NCBI GenBank assembly: GCA_030065935.1
Contig: JASJCP010000063.1
Coordinates: forward strand, 1 to 47,400
Length of the DNA: 47,400 nt
From: Xenococcaceae cyanobacterium MO_167.B27
GTDB lineage: Bacteria > Cyanobacteriota > Cyanobacteriia > Cyanobacteriales > Xenococcaceae
Direction of reading: 5' to 3'
The position numbers and the translations under genes were made by a program. Shown here piece by piece: positions 8,804 through 16,546 of this stretch (position 1 is the first letter of the stretch; each line of letters starts with the position of its first letter). Below the pieces are notes generated by a model. It did not search any database. It was given only the letters and a program-made list of their open reading frames with translations, and was not told where the DNA came from.

Positions 8804-8827
8804 TTAATATTGTTGGCAAGATTTAGT

Positions 8828-8832
8828 GGAGG
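8828..8832 (+). promoter_or_regulatory. Shine-Dalgarno that decides the aroH start
   Basis: GGAGG lies 8 bases upstream of GTG 8841. The upstream GTG at 8826 overlaps this site and has no such sequence before it. Confidence 0.75.
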
Positions 8833-8840
8833 AAAAAATT

Positions 8841-9248
8841 GTGGAGTGGAAAGTAAGGGGAATTAGAGGTGCAACTACCGTTACGGAAAACAGTATTGAA
8901 GCAATTAAAGAAGCAGTGACAGAGTTACTTGATAAAATTGAAGCTCACAATCAATTTGACTCTGAAGATATCATCTGCGTGTTTTTTACTGTTACTTGCG
9001 ATCTAAACTCCCTCTTTCCTGCTGCGATTGCCCGTCATCGTCCTGGTTGGGATAAAGTACCTCTGCTAGATTTACAACAAATGTATGTCCCTGGAAGTTT
9101 AGAACGTTGTATCAGAGTTCTGATTCAGGTCAATAGTCTTAAGCCTCAATCGGGAATAGTTCATTGCTATTTGCGTAATGCTGAACAATTACGCCCTGAT
9201 TTAACAGGATGTTTAGAGTCAAGCACCCGGTCTAGGGACTGGGCATAA
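8841..9248 (+). CDS. aroH: Chorismate mutase, AroH class
   Basis: 135 residues from GTG 8841. Another GTG at 8826 is in frame, but the one at 8841 has a GGAGG ribosome-binding site at 8828-8832 with 8-base spacing, and its product begins VEWKVRGIRGATTV like known AroH proteins. AroH converts chorismate to prephenate, the first committed step to Phe and Tyr. The family blocks are GIRGATTV, the ED-IICVFFTVTCDLNSLFPA segment, and PLLDLQQMYVPGSLERCIRVLI. It is a trimeric pseudo-alpha-beta barrel in Bacillus subtilis, with about 127 residues. It lies 37 bases after sppA on the same strand. Confidence 0.93.
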   Translation: MEWKVRGIRGATTVTENSIEAIKEAVTELLDKIEAHNQFDSEDIICVFFTVTCDLNSLFPAAIARHRPGWDKVPLLDLQQMYVPGSLERCIRVLIQVNSLKPQSGIVHCYLRNAEQLRPDLTGCLESSTRSRDWA

Positions 9249-9288
9249 TTGCTTATACTATTTTGCGACAACAATAGTACATAATAAC

Positions 9289-9345
9289 TTGTAGGTGATA
9301 ATTCATGAATTACCCCTACAAAACGTGATCTGTGACAAACATTTT
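9289..9345. repeat. Dispersed palindromic repeat, copy A
   Basis: The core TAATTCATGAATTA is palindromic and flanked by GTAGGTGA and CCCCTAC. It is followed by AAAACGTGATCTGTGACAAA. The reverse complement aligns over about 57 bases with copy B at 12664-12722, including the ATGTTTG-side flank. Copy C at 43010-43067 has the same flank with a different palindromic core. Confidence 0.75.
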
Positions 9346-9370
9346 GGGAAAGGGTTTGGTACAGGTTGTA

Positions 9371-9527
9371 ATATCAAATCACTTTAAATATGCTGCGTAT
9401 TAATCACCCTTGTCCCCCTTGTCTTCCTTGTCTCCGTGTCCATCATCTGTAGCAATCTTAAAGGGAAACGATATTATCCATTTATTGTTGATGCCTTATG
9501 TGCATCAAACATTTAGTGATTTGATAT
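9371..9527. mobile_element. Possible MITE with 13-bp terminal inverted repeats
   Basis: ATATCAAATCACT at 9371-9383 is a perfect inverted match to AGTGATTTGATAT at 9515-9527, bounding a 157-base segment with no coding capacity. The inside carries CATCTGTAGCAA-CTTAAA, which recurs near 28110-28130. Size, terminal inverted repeats and lack of an ORF fit a MITE, but target-site duplication is not evident and no second full copy is in the window. Confidence 0.4.
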
Positions 9528-9618
9528 AAGTCCTTATTCTGTATCCATACCCGCTCCTGAGCATTGACTTTTAGCGTGATTTATGATATTGCAGTATATA
9601 TGATTTATAGCTTAATGT

Positions 9619-9717
9619 ATGTTACCTGTTAAAGAGATTGACGAAGGTATAGACTCAATCCGTAAAACTAAAGCTAAAGACTTTTCTAATTTGATGCCTC
9701 GACCTGGTTGGGAATAG
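9619..9717 (+). CDS. Small open frame, 32 codons, unrecognised
   Basis: ATG at 9619 to TAG at 9715-9717 encodes MLPVKEIDEGIDSIRKTKAK and ends PRPGWE. The composition (charged, helix-like) looks more protein-like than neighbouring DNA, but no ribosome-binding site is obvious. It could be a small gene or the worn end of a larger one. I do not recognise it. Confidence 0.2.
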   Translation: MLPVKEIDEGIDSIRKTKAKDFSNLMPRPGWE

Positions 9718-9998
9718 TATCAGGTGAGTATCTGACTATAGTCATAATTCTCGAATCATCTCAAAAAGACACTTCTGTTTTAGAGAATTACTAATTAAGT
9801 TAATAGGATTTTACTCAGTTGCTAAAATGCAGTCTTTGGAAAGATTAAGCAATAGGTAACTATGATACTCTATTACCCTCCAGACTTTTAGCTCAGTTAT
9901 GACTCAATCATGTTTACTATTTTGCAATCAAATAAACTTTATAATCAAATAAGGAGAGGCTGCAAATCACTCTTTGAAAGTGAAAAACAGCAGTTTTT

Positions 9999-10991
9999 AT
10001 GAGTAGGATTAAACAGTGGAAAGCTCAGAAGCTATTAAAACAATATCAACAAGGTAATCGCAACTTTATTAAGATAAAATTAACTCAAGTTAACTTGCAA
10101 AAAGTAAATCTCAATGGTATTAATTTAAGTGAAAGTAAATTGCTTAAAATTGATTTACAACAAGCCCAGCTTATTAACGCTAATTTTACTAAAGCAAACC
10201 TGTATCAAGTAAAACTAGATCAGGCGCAATTAGTAGATGCTAATTTTTTTCAAGGTAATTTAACAGAAACTTCGTGGTTAAAATCTGATTTGACGGGAGC
10301 AAATTTCAGTGGAGCGTTAATGAATCAAGCTCAACTCTCTGAAGCTGTAATGATTCATTGTAATTTAGTCAAAACCCAACTGAAAGATAGTGAATGTCTG
10401 AAAACTAACTTGACAGGTTCTAGTCTTACAGGAGCAATTTTCACAGATGCTAATTGTCAAGAAGCTATCTTGACAAAAACAGTTTTAACAAATGCTAATT
10501 TAGTAGGAATTAACTTAAAAAATGCTATCGTAATTCGGGCATATTTACACAATAGCAATCTGCAACAAGCTAATTTAGAAGGTGCAGACTTACGTTTTTC
10601 TGATTTGAGAAATGCGGATTTGACTGGAGCTAATCTCAGTTATGCCAACTTAGAAAATGTTAATCTCACAGGTGCAAATTTGACTGGAGCTAATCTCAGT
10701 TATGCCAACTTAACAGCAGCAAAGTTAACTAGCGCGAATTTACAACAAGTAATCTTACAGGAAACCAACTTAACAGGAACAAATTTACTTAATGCCAATT
10801 TAGATCAAGCGGACTTATCCCGAGCCATTCTCACCCAAGCAGGACTTTTGTTTACCAATCTTACGGATGCTAACCTAACAGGAGCAGACTTAACTAAGGC
10901 TAATCTTATTGGTGCAGACTTATCTGGTACTAACTTATGGCAAGTTTCCTGGCAAAAAACTATTATGCCCAACGGAAAAACTACTAAATAG
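9999..10991 (+). CDS. Pentapeptide repeat protein
   Basis: 330 residues. From about residue 30 to 320 almost the whole protein follows the A(D/N)LXX pentapeptide pattern (for example LTGANLSYANLENVNLTGAN), which folds into a right-handed quadrilateral beta-helix. The first 28 residues are basic (KQWKAQKLLKQYQQGNRNF), a short capping helix common in cyanobacterial members. There is no signal peptide, so it is cytoplasmic or thylakoid-associated. The role cannot be deduced: some relatives mimic DNA and protect gyrase, but most cyanobacterial ones are uncharacterised. An identical stretch of more than 30 bases occurs at about 10619-10652 and 10679-10712, showing that the array grew by unit duplication. 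Confidence 0.92.
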   Translation: MSRIKQWKAQKLLKQYQQGNRNFIKIKLTQVNLQKVNLNGINLSESKLLKIDLQQAQLINANFTKANLYQVKLDQAQLVDANFFQGNLTETSWLKSDLTGANFSGALMNQAQLSEAVMIHCNLVKTQLKDSECLKTNLTGSSLTGAIFTDANCQEAILTKTVLTNANLVGINLKNAIVIRAYLHNSNLQQANLEGADLRFSDLRNADLTGANLSYANLENVNLTGANLTGANLSYANLTAAKLTSANLQQVILQETNLTGTNLLNANLDQADLSRAILTQAGLLFTNLTDANLTGADLTKANLIGADLSGTNLWQVSWQKTIMPNGKTTK

Positions 10992-11137
10992 CCAATGAAC
11001 TTGTTATATTGTAGTTTGATAATAAAAGTTAACAAATTCTACTTCAACAAGGATTACTCGTCCTCTTGAGAAGAGTTTTTGACTATGTTATATCTAAATA
11101 GCTCGATTAAATTATTTCTAAGGAGTAAATCGAACGA

Positions 11138-11524
11138 ATGGAAAAAATGGGAACTCACCTGGTTGTAGATGCGTGGCAAGCACCAGCAGAGCTACTCAAT
11201 GATCCAGAGAAAATCCGTGCTGCGATGATAGACGCTATCGCTGCTGGAGAAGCTACCCTCATAGACTTATGTCTTCACCAGTTTAGTCCCCACGGGGTTA
11301 CTGCAACAGCAACCTTAGCAGAATCTCATATTGCTATTCATACTTGGCCAGAATACGGTTATTTTGCAGCAGACTTATTTTTCTGTGGTCAAGGTAAACC
11401 TGTAGTAGCGATGGAAGTTTTACAAAAAGCTCTACAAGCCAAACAAGTAAAAATGCAGCAGATAGAGCGAGGTTTTCCTAGAGAAAGTATTAAGCAACAA
11501 TTAGAAGCCTCCATCTCTTTGTAA
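11138..11524 (+). CDS. speD: S-adenosylmethionine decarboxylase proenzyme
   Basis: 128 residues, the class 1B (SpeH-like) form. The enzyme makes decarboxylated AdoMet, the aminopropyl donor for spermidine. The proenzyme self-cleaves between E62 and S63 in LAESHIAIHTWPE, turning S63 into the pyruvoyl cofactor. His and Cys active-site residues follow in HTWPEYGYFAADLFFCG. AGGAG at 11121-11125 supports ATG 11138 over the ATG at 11147, which would be 21 bases from it. The gene ends in a long palindrome at 11571-11592 that may terminate it, and it converges with the NYN gene. No spermidine synthase is adjacent. Confidence 0.96.
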   Translation: MEKMGTHLVVDAWQAPAELLNDPEKIRAAMIDAIAAGEATLIDLCLHQFSPHGVTATATLAESHIAIHTWPEYGYFAADLFFCGQGKPVVAMEVLQKALQAKQVKMQQIERGFPRESIKQQLEASISL

Positions 11525-11570
11525 TATAAACCTACTCTAATGTGCTATTAGTTTCCAGTCTTAATAGTCA

Positions 11571-11592
11571 GGGTTAATTCCTGAATTAACCC
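11571..11592. terminator. Perfect palindrome between speD and the NYN gene
   Basis: GGGTTAATTC at 11571-11580 pairs with GAATTAACCC at 11583-11592 around two bases. It lies between two convergent genes. It resembles the GGGGTAATTCATGAATTACCCC cores of the dispersed repeats, so it may be both a repeat copy and a bidirectional terminator. No long T-run follows. Confidence 0.5.
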
Positions 11593-11618
11593 TACTAGCC
11601 TTTAAATAACCATCAATG

Positions 11619-11647
11619 AACAATTAACAATTAGCAATTATCAATTA
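11619..11647. repeat. Heptamer tandem repeat (ACAATTA)n at the 3' end of the NYN gene
   Basis: Four period-7 units (ACAATTA, ACAATTA, GCAATTA, TCAATTA) overlap the stop codon of the NYN gene at 11645-11647. Confidence 0.6.
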
Positions 11648-12418
11648 TTTATTTTCTTTAAGCGATAGATAATAGACGTTGTCTTTTTGAGTGATTTCGA
11701 TTGTATCTGTACAATTTTTTTTAAGGAATTTAGTAACAGATTTATCTAGTTTATTACCTTTAATAACTTCAGATAGAGATTGTTGATAGTCTTTTTTAAA
11801 CTCTTGAGATAATAGACTCACTGTAACTGGCTTGACAGAGCTACGCTTGAGTTTACTGAGAGTTAATTCGATTTTATTTTGGAGTATTTTTTTTAGCTCT
11901 TGACTTGAGGGTTTGCTGGTTTGAGTTTTCTGGGTATTTTTTTTTGTCTTATTATTAATTGTTGAGACTGTATAAGTACAATTGTCGGCAAAGCTGTGAC
12001 AATAAATATTCCCGGATTGTTGATAAACTTTATAAGTTTTACATCCTTGTCTCTGTAGAGTTTGATGTAAATAATCGAAAATAGAGTCCTGAGAAACTAT
12101 AGCTATCTCTACTATTTGAGGATGCTGCAATAATAGGGATACCCCTAGGGTTAAAATTTGAGCATCAGCAGCATTTTTTTCTTTTGGCACATGAATTAAT
12201 TGGTATCTTTGTTGATGTAAATGTGTATCTAATTGTGCGATCGCACTATTGCGCCAATTGGCTACAGCAAATTTAATTGTGATGGGATATTTACAGTAAG
12301 ATTGAAGGTGCTGTTCTAAGTCTAATTTGAGAGCAAAGTTTTCTACATCTAGTAAGATAGCTGCCGTTGGTGGTAAATTACGAGAAAATAAATAACGTTC
12401 TGAATTAAAATATGTCAT
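11645..12418 (-). CDS. NYN (PIN-like) nuclease domain protein with LOTUS-like C-terminal domain
   Basis: 257 residues. Residues 18-135 fit a NYN domain, a PIN-like ribonuclease fold with acidic metal ligands: ILLDVENF (D24), KNAADAQI (D85) and IVSQDSIF (D111, the SGDSDF position). About 45 residues of polar, lysine/threonine/serine-rich linker follow. Residues of about 180-255 (KPVTVSLLSQEFKKDYQQSL, then KLDKSVTKFLKKN and a final strand) fit an OST-HTH/LOTUS winged helix, a domain that binds RNA and often follows NYN. The combination suggests an RNA-cleaving or RNA-processing factor, which is inference. There is no toxin-antitoxin partner beside it. Start ATG at 12416-12418 is the only good one. 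It is convergent with speD and starts its own unit. Confidence 0.7.
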   Translation of the reverse strand: MTYFNSERYLFSRNLPPTAAILLDVENFALKLDLEQHLQSYCKYPITIKFAVANWRNSAIAQLDTHLHQQRYQLIHVPKEKNAADAQILTLGVSLLLQHPQIVEIAIVSQDSIFDYLHQTLQRQGCKTYKVYQQSGNIYCHSFADNCTYTVSTINNKTKKNTQKTQTSKPSSQELKKILQNKIELTLSKLKRSSVKPVTVSLLSQEFKKDYQQSLSEVIKGNKLDKSVTKFLKKNCTDTIEITQKDNVYYLSLKENK

Positions 12419-12913
12419 ATTATTTTAGACATTGAAATCTCTAATTTTTGGCGTTAACTTTTTCTCTCTTCTTAAGTCATCTACAGAGATTACCATATTT
12501 TAAAATGATGAGAACAGTAAACTTACAAACAAGTTAATCTCTCGCTGTTTCCGTCAAATTTCATACAAAGCTGACTTTAAATATTTCTTCCTAAGATGGC
12601 AATTTCATTAGTCTTTGAATGGTATATTTATCAATTACTATTGAAACATAGTAATACCAATTCAAAAAATGTTGGCTACAGATCATGTTTTGTGGGGGTA
12701 ATTCATGAATTAGATCTACAAGGTCTTAGAAATCTACCCCTGATTTGGCTAGACAATTCACATTAGATGTAAATTCCCCCCCAAGAGCGATCGCTCCAAT
12801 GAGAAAAGCCCATTCTGGGTTACAGCATTAATATTGAACTTGACACAATAGCTGTTACGCTTCGTAATCTACTGCTATAATTCCTACTTGCACGCTAAGA
12901 GGTTAGAAGCAGC
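12419..12913. other. Non-coding interval, divergent promoters of the NYN gene and purD
   Basis: No gene. It contains dispersed repeat copy B (12664-12722), a HIP1 octamer near 12787, and should contain both divergent promoters. The AT-rich stretch at 12850-12905 directly precedes purD. Confidence 0.55.
12664..12722. repeat. Dispersed palindromic repeat, copy B
   Basis: AAAAAATGTTGGCTACAGAT is followed by CATGTTTTGTGGGGG and TAATTCATGAATTA. It is the inverse orientation of copy A at 9289-9345 and shares its flank with copy C at 43010-43067. Confidence 0.75.
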
Positions 12914-14182
12914 ATGAAAATACTAGTTGTCGGCAATGGAGGAAGAGAACACACGATCGCTTGGACACTATTAAAATCCCCTAATGTTGAGGCGGTTTAC
13001 TGCACTCCTGGCAACGGTGGTACGGCAACTATGGCAAACTGTTTTAATCTGGATCTTGCAGTGGATGATTTTGATGCGATCGCCAAAGCGGTTAAAGAAC
13101 AAGATATTTCCCTAGTAGTAGTAGGACCAGAAATACCTCTATCTCTAGGCATTACCGACTATCTTCAACAACATAATATAGCTGTATTTGGTCCAGATAA
13201 AGCAGGAGCGCAATTAGAGTCTAGTAAATCTTGGGCAAAGAATTTAATGATTGAAGCCCAAATTCCCACAGCCAAATCGGCAACTTTTACAGATGCTACT
13301 TTAGCTAAAGCTTACATTCAAGAGCAAGGCGCGCCCATTGTAGTTAAAGCGGACAGTCTCGCAGCAGGAAAAGGGGTCATTGTAGCGATGACTACAGAAG
13401 AAGCAGTAGCAGGAATCGATAGTTTGTTTGCACAAGGTTTTACTACTTTGGTGATAGAAGAATTTTTAGAAGGGGAAGAAGCTTCGATTTTAGCCATAAC
13501 TGATGGTCAAACTATTCGTCCTTTGATACCATCCCAAGACCACAAACGCATTGGAGAACGAGATACAGGGAAAAATACAGGGGGAATGGGAACTTACGCC
13601 CCTGCGCCAATTGTCACCCCAGAATTGATGGAGCAAATTCAAACAGAAGTTTTAGAGCCTACTATTGCAGTATTACAAAAGCGAGGAATTGACTATCGAG
13701 GGGTGGTTTATGCTGGTTTGATGATTAGTCCCACTCTTAAGCCCAAGGTATTAGAATTTAACTGTCGTTTTGGCGACCCTGAAACTCAAGTAGTTTTACC
13801 CCTACTTGATACCCCCCTAGACGAATTACTTATAGCTTGTACTCAACAGAAATTAGCCCAACAACCTCCTATTAAATGGAAGTCTGGTAGCGCAGTGTGT
13901 GTAGTTGCTGCTTCTGGTGGTTATCCTGATGCTTACGAAAAAGGAAAGGTGATATCTGGAATTGAGTCCGCTACGGCTCAAGGTGCAATCGTGTTTCACG
14001 CAGGAACAACTTTTAAAGATGGTCAATTAATCACTAGTGGGGGTAGAGTGTTGGGAATTACCGCTTTAGGGGAAAATTTAAAAGATGCGATTTCTCAGGT
14101 TTATCCTGCTGTAGAATCTATTAGTTTTGAGGGAATGTATTATCGTCGTGATATTGCCCATCGCGCCCTTTCTAATTTCTAA
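12914..14182 (+). CDS. purD: Phosphoribosylamine-glycine ligase (GAR synthetase)
   Basis: 422 residues, normal length. PurD ligates glycine to phosphoribosylamine with ATP, the second step of de novo purine synthesis. The N-terminal domain opens with VVGNGGREHTIAWTL. The ATP-grasp region has VKADSLAAGKGVIVA near residues 148-162 and VLEFNCRFGDPETQ near 273-286, and the PSQDHKRIGERDTGKNTGGM loop is present. The start ATG at 12914 is followed at once by the conserved N terminus. The last codons (TCT AAT TTC TAA) lie inside a heptamer repeat array, so the C-terminal SNF was shaped by repeat growth. It is monocistronic and convergent with pth. Confidence 0.97.
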   Translation: MKILVVGNGGREHTIAWTLLKSPNVEAVYCTPGNGGTATMANCFNLDLAVDDFDAIAKAVKEQDISLVVVGPEIPLSLGITDYLQQHNIAVFGPDKAGAQLESSKSWAKNLMIEAQIPTAKSATFTDATLAKAYIQEQGAPIVVKADSLAAGKGVIVAMTTEEAVAGIDSLFAQGFTTLVIEEFLEGEEASILAITDGQTIRPLIPSQDHKRIGERDTGKNTGGMGTYAPAPIVTPELMEQIQTEVLEPTIAVLQKRGIDYRGVVYAGLMISPTLKPKVLEFNCRFGDPETQVVLPLLDTPLDELLIACTQQKLAQQPPIKWKSGSAVCVVAASGGYPDAYEKGKVISGIESATAQGAIVFHAGTTFKDGQLITSGGRVLGITALGENLKDAISQVYPAVESISFEGMYYRRDIAHRALSNF

Positions 14183-14386
14183 TTCCTAATTACTAATTTT
14201 CCTATGGGACTAGTAATAGCGTACCTAGTAATTACTAATTACTAATTCCCCATTCCCTATTCCCAATCCCCAATCACCCCGGGAGGAGACTTAATATATC
14301 TAGGTATTGAACCCAAAATAGATCGGTTTTGTAATGAAGTCTCCGAACCGCCCCAATCACCATTCCCCAATCCCCATTCCCTATTC
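14171..14386. repeat. Heptamer repeat arrays filling the purD-pth gap
   Basis: 14171-14198 is (TCTAATT)n with variants. 14227-14280 is ATTACTA units decaying into ATTCCCC, ATTCCCT, ATTCCCA and ATCCCCA. 14353-14386 continues the CCCATTC-type units. Both stop codons flanking the gap, purD TAA at 14180-14182 and pth TAG at 14381-14383, lie inside these arrays. A unique stretch at about 14285-14345 separates them. Confidence 0.7.
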
Positions 14387-14995
14387 TGAAACGGTTTTAC
14401 TGTTGTAAAGACTCATAGCTTTTTCCATCCCTTCTTTGAGGCTACACTCAACAGCTTTAACCGATAGATACAAAACTTCCTCTATTACGGTGGTTTCTTT
14501 AGGGGTAAACTTTCCTAAAACATGAGAGATAGTTTGTTTGTTCCCATCAGATTTACCAATACCAACTCGTAAACGAGGAAAATTTTGACTACCGAGATGA
14601 GAAATAATTGATTTCATCCCATTATGCCCACCAGCCGAACCTGACAGCCTAATTCTTAATCTTCCGACAGGTAAATCCATATCATCGTAGATGACTAATA
14701 CTGAGTGGGGTGGGATTTTATACCAATCCGTTACGGCTCTTACCGCTTGTCCTGAGCGATTCATATAAGTAAGTGGTTTTAACAAGCGGATTTTATTGCC
14801 GTAGGGAGATAATCCTTCGCAAAATACCCCCTGAAAGCGTTTATTTTCCTTCCATGACATCTGCCAAGCCTTAGCTAAAGTATCAACAGCCTCAAAACCG
14901 ATATTGTGTCTAGTACGGTCATATTTTGGTTCTGGGTTGCCTAAGCCGACAATTAATTCAGGAATAATTGATTTTGTTTTGCTTTCTGAGGACAT
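14381..14995 (-). CDS. pth: Peptidyl-tRNA hydrolase
   Basis: 204 residues. Pth releases peptides from peptidyl-tRNAs that fall off the ribosome. All family marks are present: IVGLGNPEPKYDRTRHNIGF with the catalytic histidine, PLTYMNRSGQAV with the conserved asparagine, and DDMDLPVGRLRIRLSGSAGG followed by HNGMKSI. The first ATG in frame at 14993-14995 gives a short serine/lysine-rich leader before the core. The DUF2811 gene ends 14 bases upstream on the same strand, so the two are probably one operon, DUF2811 first. It converges with purD across repeat arrays. Confidence 0.96.
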   Translation of the reverse strand: MSSESKTKSIIPELIVGLGNPEPKYDRTRHNIGFEAVDTLAKAWQMSWKENKRFQGVFCEGLSPYGNKIRLLKPLTYMNRSGQAVRAVTDWYKIPPHSVLVIYDDMDLPVGRLRIRLSGSAGGHNGMKSIISHLGSQNFPRLRVGIGKSDGNKQTISHVLGKFTPKETTVIEEVLYLSVKAVECSLKEGMEKAMSLYNSKTVSE

Positions 14996-15009
14996 GATAC
15001 AAGCGATCG

Positions 15010-15234
15010 CTAATTAGACTGTTGGAATAAACTCTCTAGATAGACTCTGGCACAAGTGCGATAGTTTTGTGAAGTCTCATTATTTTGACCTCCACTATTT
15101 TGTAACAAAAACAAAGACAAGGCTGCTGCAAAAACCCGGTCTTGATCCCAAGTGGGATGGGTTTCTAGATAACTTTTGAGGGATTGATGTAACTCCTCTG
15201 GTATTTCCGCCATAATACTAACTGCTGATTTCAT
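15010..15234 (-). CDS. DUF2811 domain-containing small protein
   Basis: 74 residues. The core VSIMAEIPEELHQSLKSYLE, then THPTWDQDRVFAAALSLFLL, and the C-terminal CARVYLESLFQ match DUF2811, a short cyanobacterial family of unknown function. The pattern resembles ribbon-helix-helix or CopG-like small proteins, but this is only a resemblance. The start at 15232-15234 gives MKSAVSIMAE; the inner ATG (MAEIPEE) is an alternative. It lies 14 bases upstream of pth and is likely co-transcribed with it. Confidence 0.8.
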   Translation of the reverse strand: MKSAVSIMAEIPEELHQSLKSYLETHPTWDQDRVFAAALSLFLLQNSGGQNNETSQNYRTCARVYLESLFQQSN

Positions 15235-15799
15235 ATTAAAATTTCTCGCTCCTGCTAATTGAGTTTTATTAAGTAGCTTTTAGTATCCACGCTTTTAGCT
15301 TTTGAGAGTTTTAAGGGCTTAAGACTCCACTTGTAGGTGAAACTTGATCGGGTTTAAAATCCCAATTGCCAAACTAACTAAAGTGCGTTATAGCTAATAG
15401 CTAAGAAGTTTTATCCTCAGTCATGAGGATTTTGCTAGAGATGTTCTTTCAGAAAAAATCTGAGATTTAATCTCCTAGCTGGACTATTTTCATCTAACAG
15501 GGGGTGGGTTTGTCAATGCTAAAAAATGTTAACAAAATCGCGATCGCATTTTTTTACTAACGGAATAATGGGCATTTAAAGGTGTTTTTTGTAACTTTTC
15601 TTCATAAAAATTGGTTATTTTGGGACTCCATTTCTGTCATTGAGAAAAATCCCCTATTGTTGAATCAACAATTGATTCTATCGTTATTTCCTGTGGAAAA
15701 GTCTGGGTAAAATGTGGAAAACTTTATCACAGTTTGTGGAAATAGTGGGGAATCTATGGGGTAAATCCCAGAGAAAAAATAAGAATTAATAATTTTTTC
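15235..15799. other. Non-coding interval upstream of DUF2811-pth
   Basis: 565 bases, no gene seen. It should hold the promoter of the DUF2811-pth operon. A clean hairpin sits at 15413-15430 (ATCCTCA, loop GTCA, TGAGGAT). A HIP1 site is near 15541. Runs of T around 15540-15640 and AT-rich DNA near the 3' end of the Crp/Fnr gene are otherwise featureless. Confidence 0.5.
15413..15430. promoter_or_regulatory. Short perfect hairpin upstream of DUF2811-pth
   Basis: ATCCTCA-GTCA-TGAGGAT, a 7-bp stem with a tetraloop. It lies about 180 bases upstream of the DUF2811 start. It could be a 5'-leader hairpin or an operator; the sequence alone does not decide. Confidence 0.3.
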
Positions 15800-16501
15800 T
15801 CAATGTCGAATATCTGGCACGCAAATAGAGTTGTCATCTCGAATCGTAATCAAACCTTGACGACGCAATTTACCCATAAGACGAGTCACTGTCACGCGAG
15901 TCGAACCAATACTACTACCAATTTGAGCATGAGTCAGAATGTAAGGCAGACAGTAGCCTTGTTCATAAGGTTCACCATATTCTTCAATCAGGAGATTGAT
16001 AAAACTCATCAAACGGTCAATAGTCCGCCTCTGACCCAAAGCACTAAGCCATAATAGTTTACGCTGATGTTGATATCTCAAAGCTTCATAAACTTCTTTA
16101 CGAAAATGAGGCCAATTATCTAAATCATGCCAGTATAACCAAATTACATGAGTGCCATCTAGATGAGAGTAAGCTTGAAGATCGTAACAAGACTGAGCAA
16201 CTATTTCAAAAGGTTGACCAGCAGGAACAAAACCTAAAAAAGTTTCTTCAGGAAAGTCCTCATTAGACTCTGGAGAATCAATAATATCAGAAGCATTTTC
16301 ATTGACTGAATTTAACTGAGTTGTTTTTCCTGCTAAACGAATCACTCCTTTATTGACTAGATATAATAAACCAGGACGAGCAGGGATAAGCTCGTCCTTT
16401 CTAAAAATACGATCTCGATAGTGTATTTGCGCCCAATCAACGATTCGTTGCCATGTTAAAAAAGGGCGAGATGCCTCAGAAGAGCGATCAAAAAATTGCA
16501 T
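15800..16501 (-). CDS. Crp/Fnr family transcriptional regulator
   Basis: 233 residues. The C-terminal winged helix-turn-helix is clear at about residues 188-222: ILTHAQIGSSIGSTRVTVTR then LMGKLRRQGLITI, the SRxTVSR recognition helix of the Crp/Fnr family. The N-terminal part is a divergent cNMP-type sensor domain (KGVIRL, FLGFVPAGQPFEI), without the usual GExxLL...RxA cAMP pocket that I can see. It is not NtcA, whose sequence is much more conserved. An acidic insert (SDIIDSPESNEDFPEE) lies near residues 91-106. Regulator of unknown signal. It is divergent from the DALR gene across 45 bases, so the two share a promoter region. Confidence 0.85.
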   Translation of the reverse strand: MQFFDRSSEASRPFLTWQRIVDWAQIHYRDRIFRKDELIPARPGLLYLVNKGVIRLAGKTTQLNSVNENASDIIDSPESNEDFPEETFLGFVPAGQPFEIVAQSCYDLQAYSHLDGTHVIWLYWHDLDNWPHFRKEVYEALRYQHQRKLLWLSALGQRRTIDRLMSFINLLIEEYGEPYEQGYCLPYILTHAQIGSSIGSTRVTVTRLMGKLRRQGLITIRDDNSICVPDIRH

Positions 16502-16546
16502 AGTGTGGAGGCAAAATAATTAATGTAAACGCATATTTGATTTTAC

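Larger units (their letters stand above)
9249..9998. other. Repeat-rich non-coding interval between aroH and the pentapeptide gene
   Basis: 750 bases without a convincing gene. It holds a dispersed palindromic repeat at 9289-9345, a possible MITE at 9371-9527, and a 32-codon open frame at 9619-9717. The part at 9720-9998 is AT-rich and probably contains the promoter of the pentapeptide-repeat gene. AAGGAGAGG near 9950-9958 looks like a ribosome-binding sequence but is about 40 bases from the ATG at 9999. Confidence 0.6.

Noticed and set aside
15800-16501. NtcA assignment for the Crp/Fnr regulator
   Set aside because: Only the helix-turn-helix (GSTRVTVTRL) is NtcA-like; the N-terminal two thirds do not match the highly conserved NtcA sequence.
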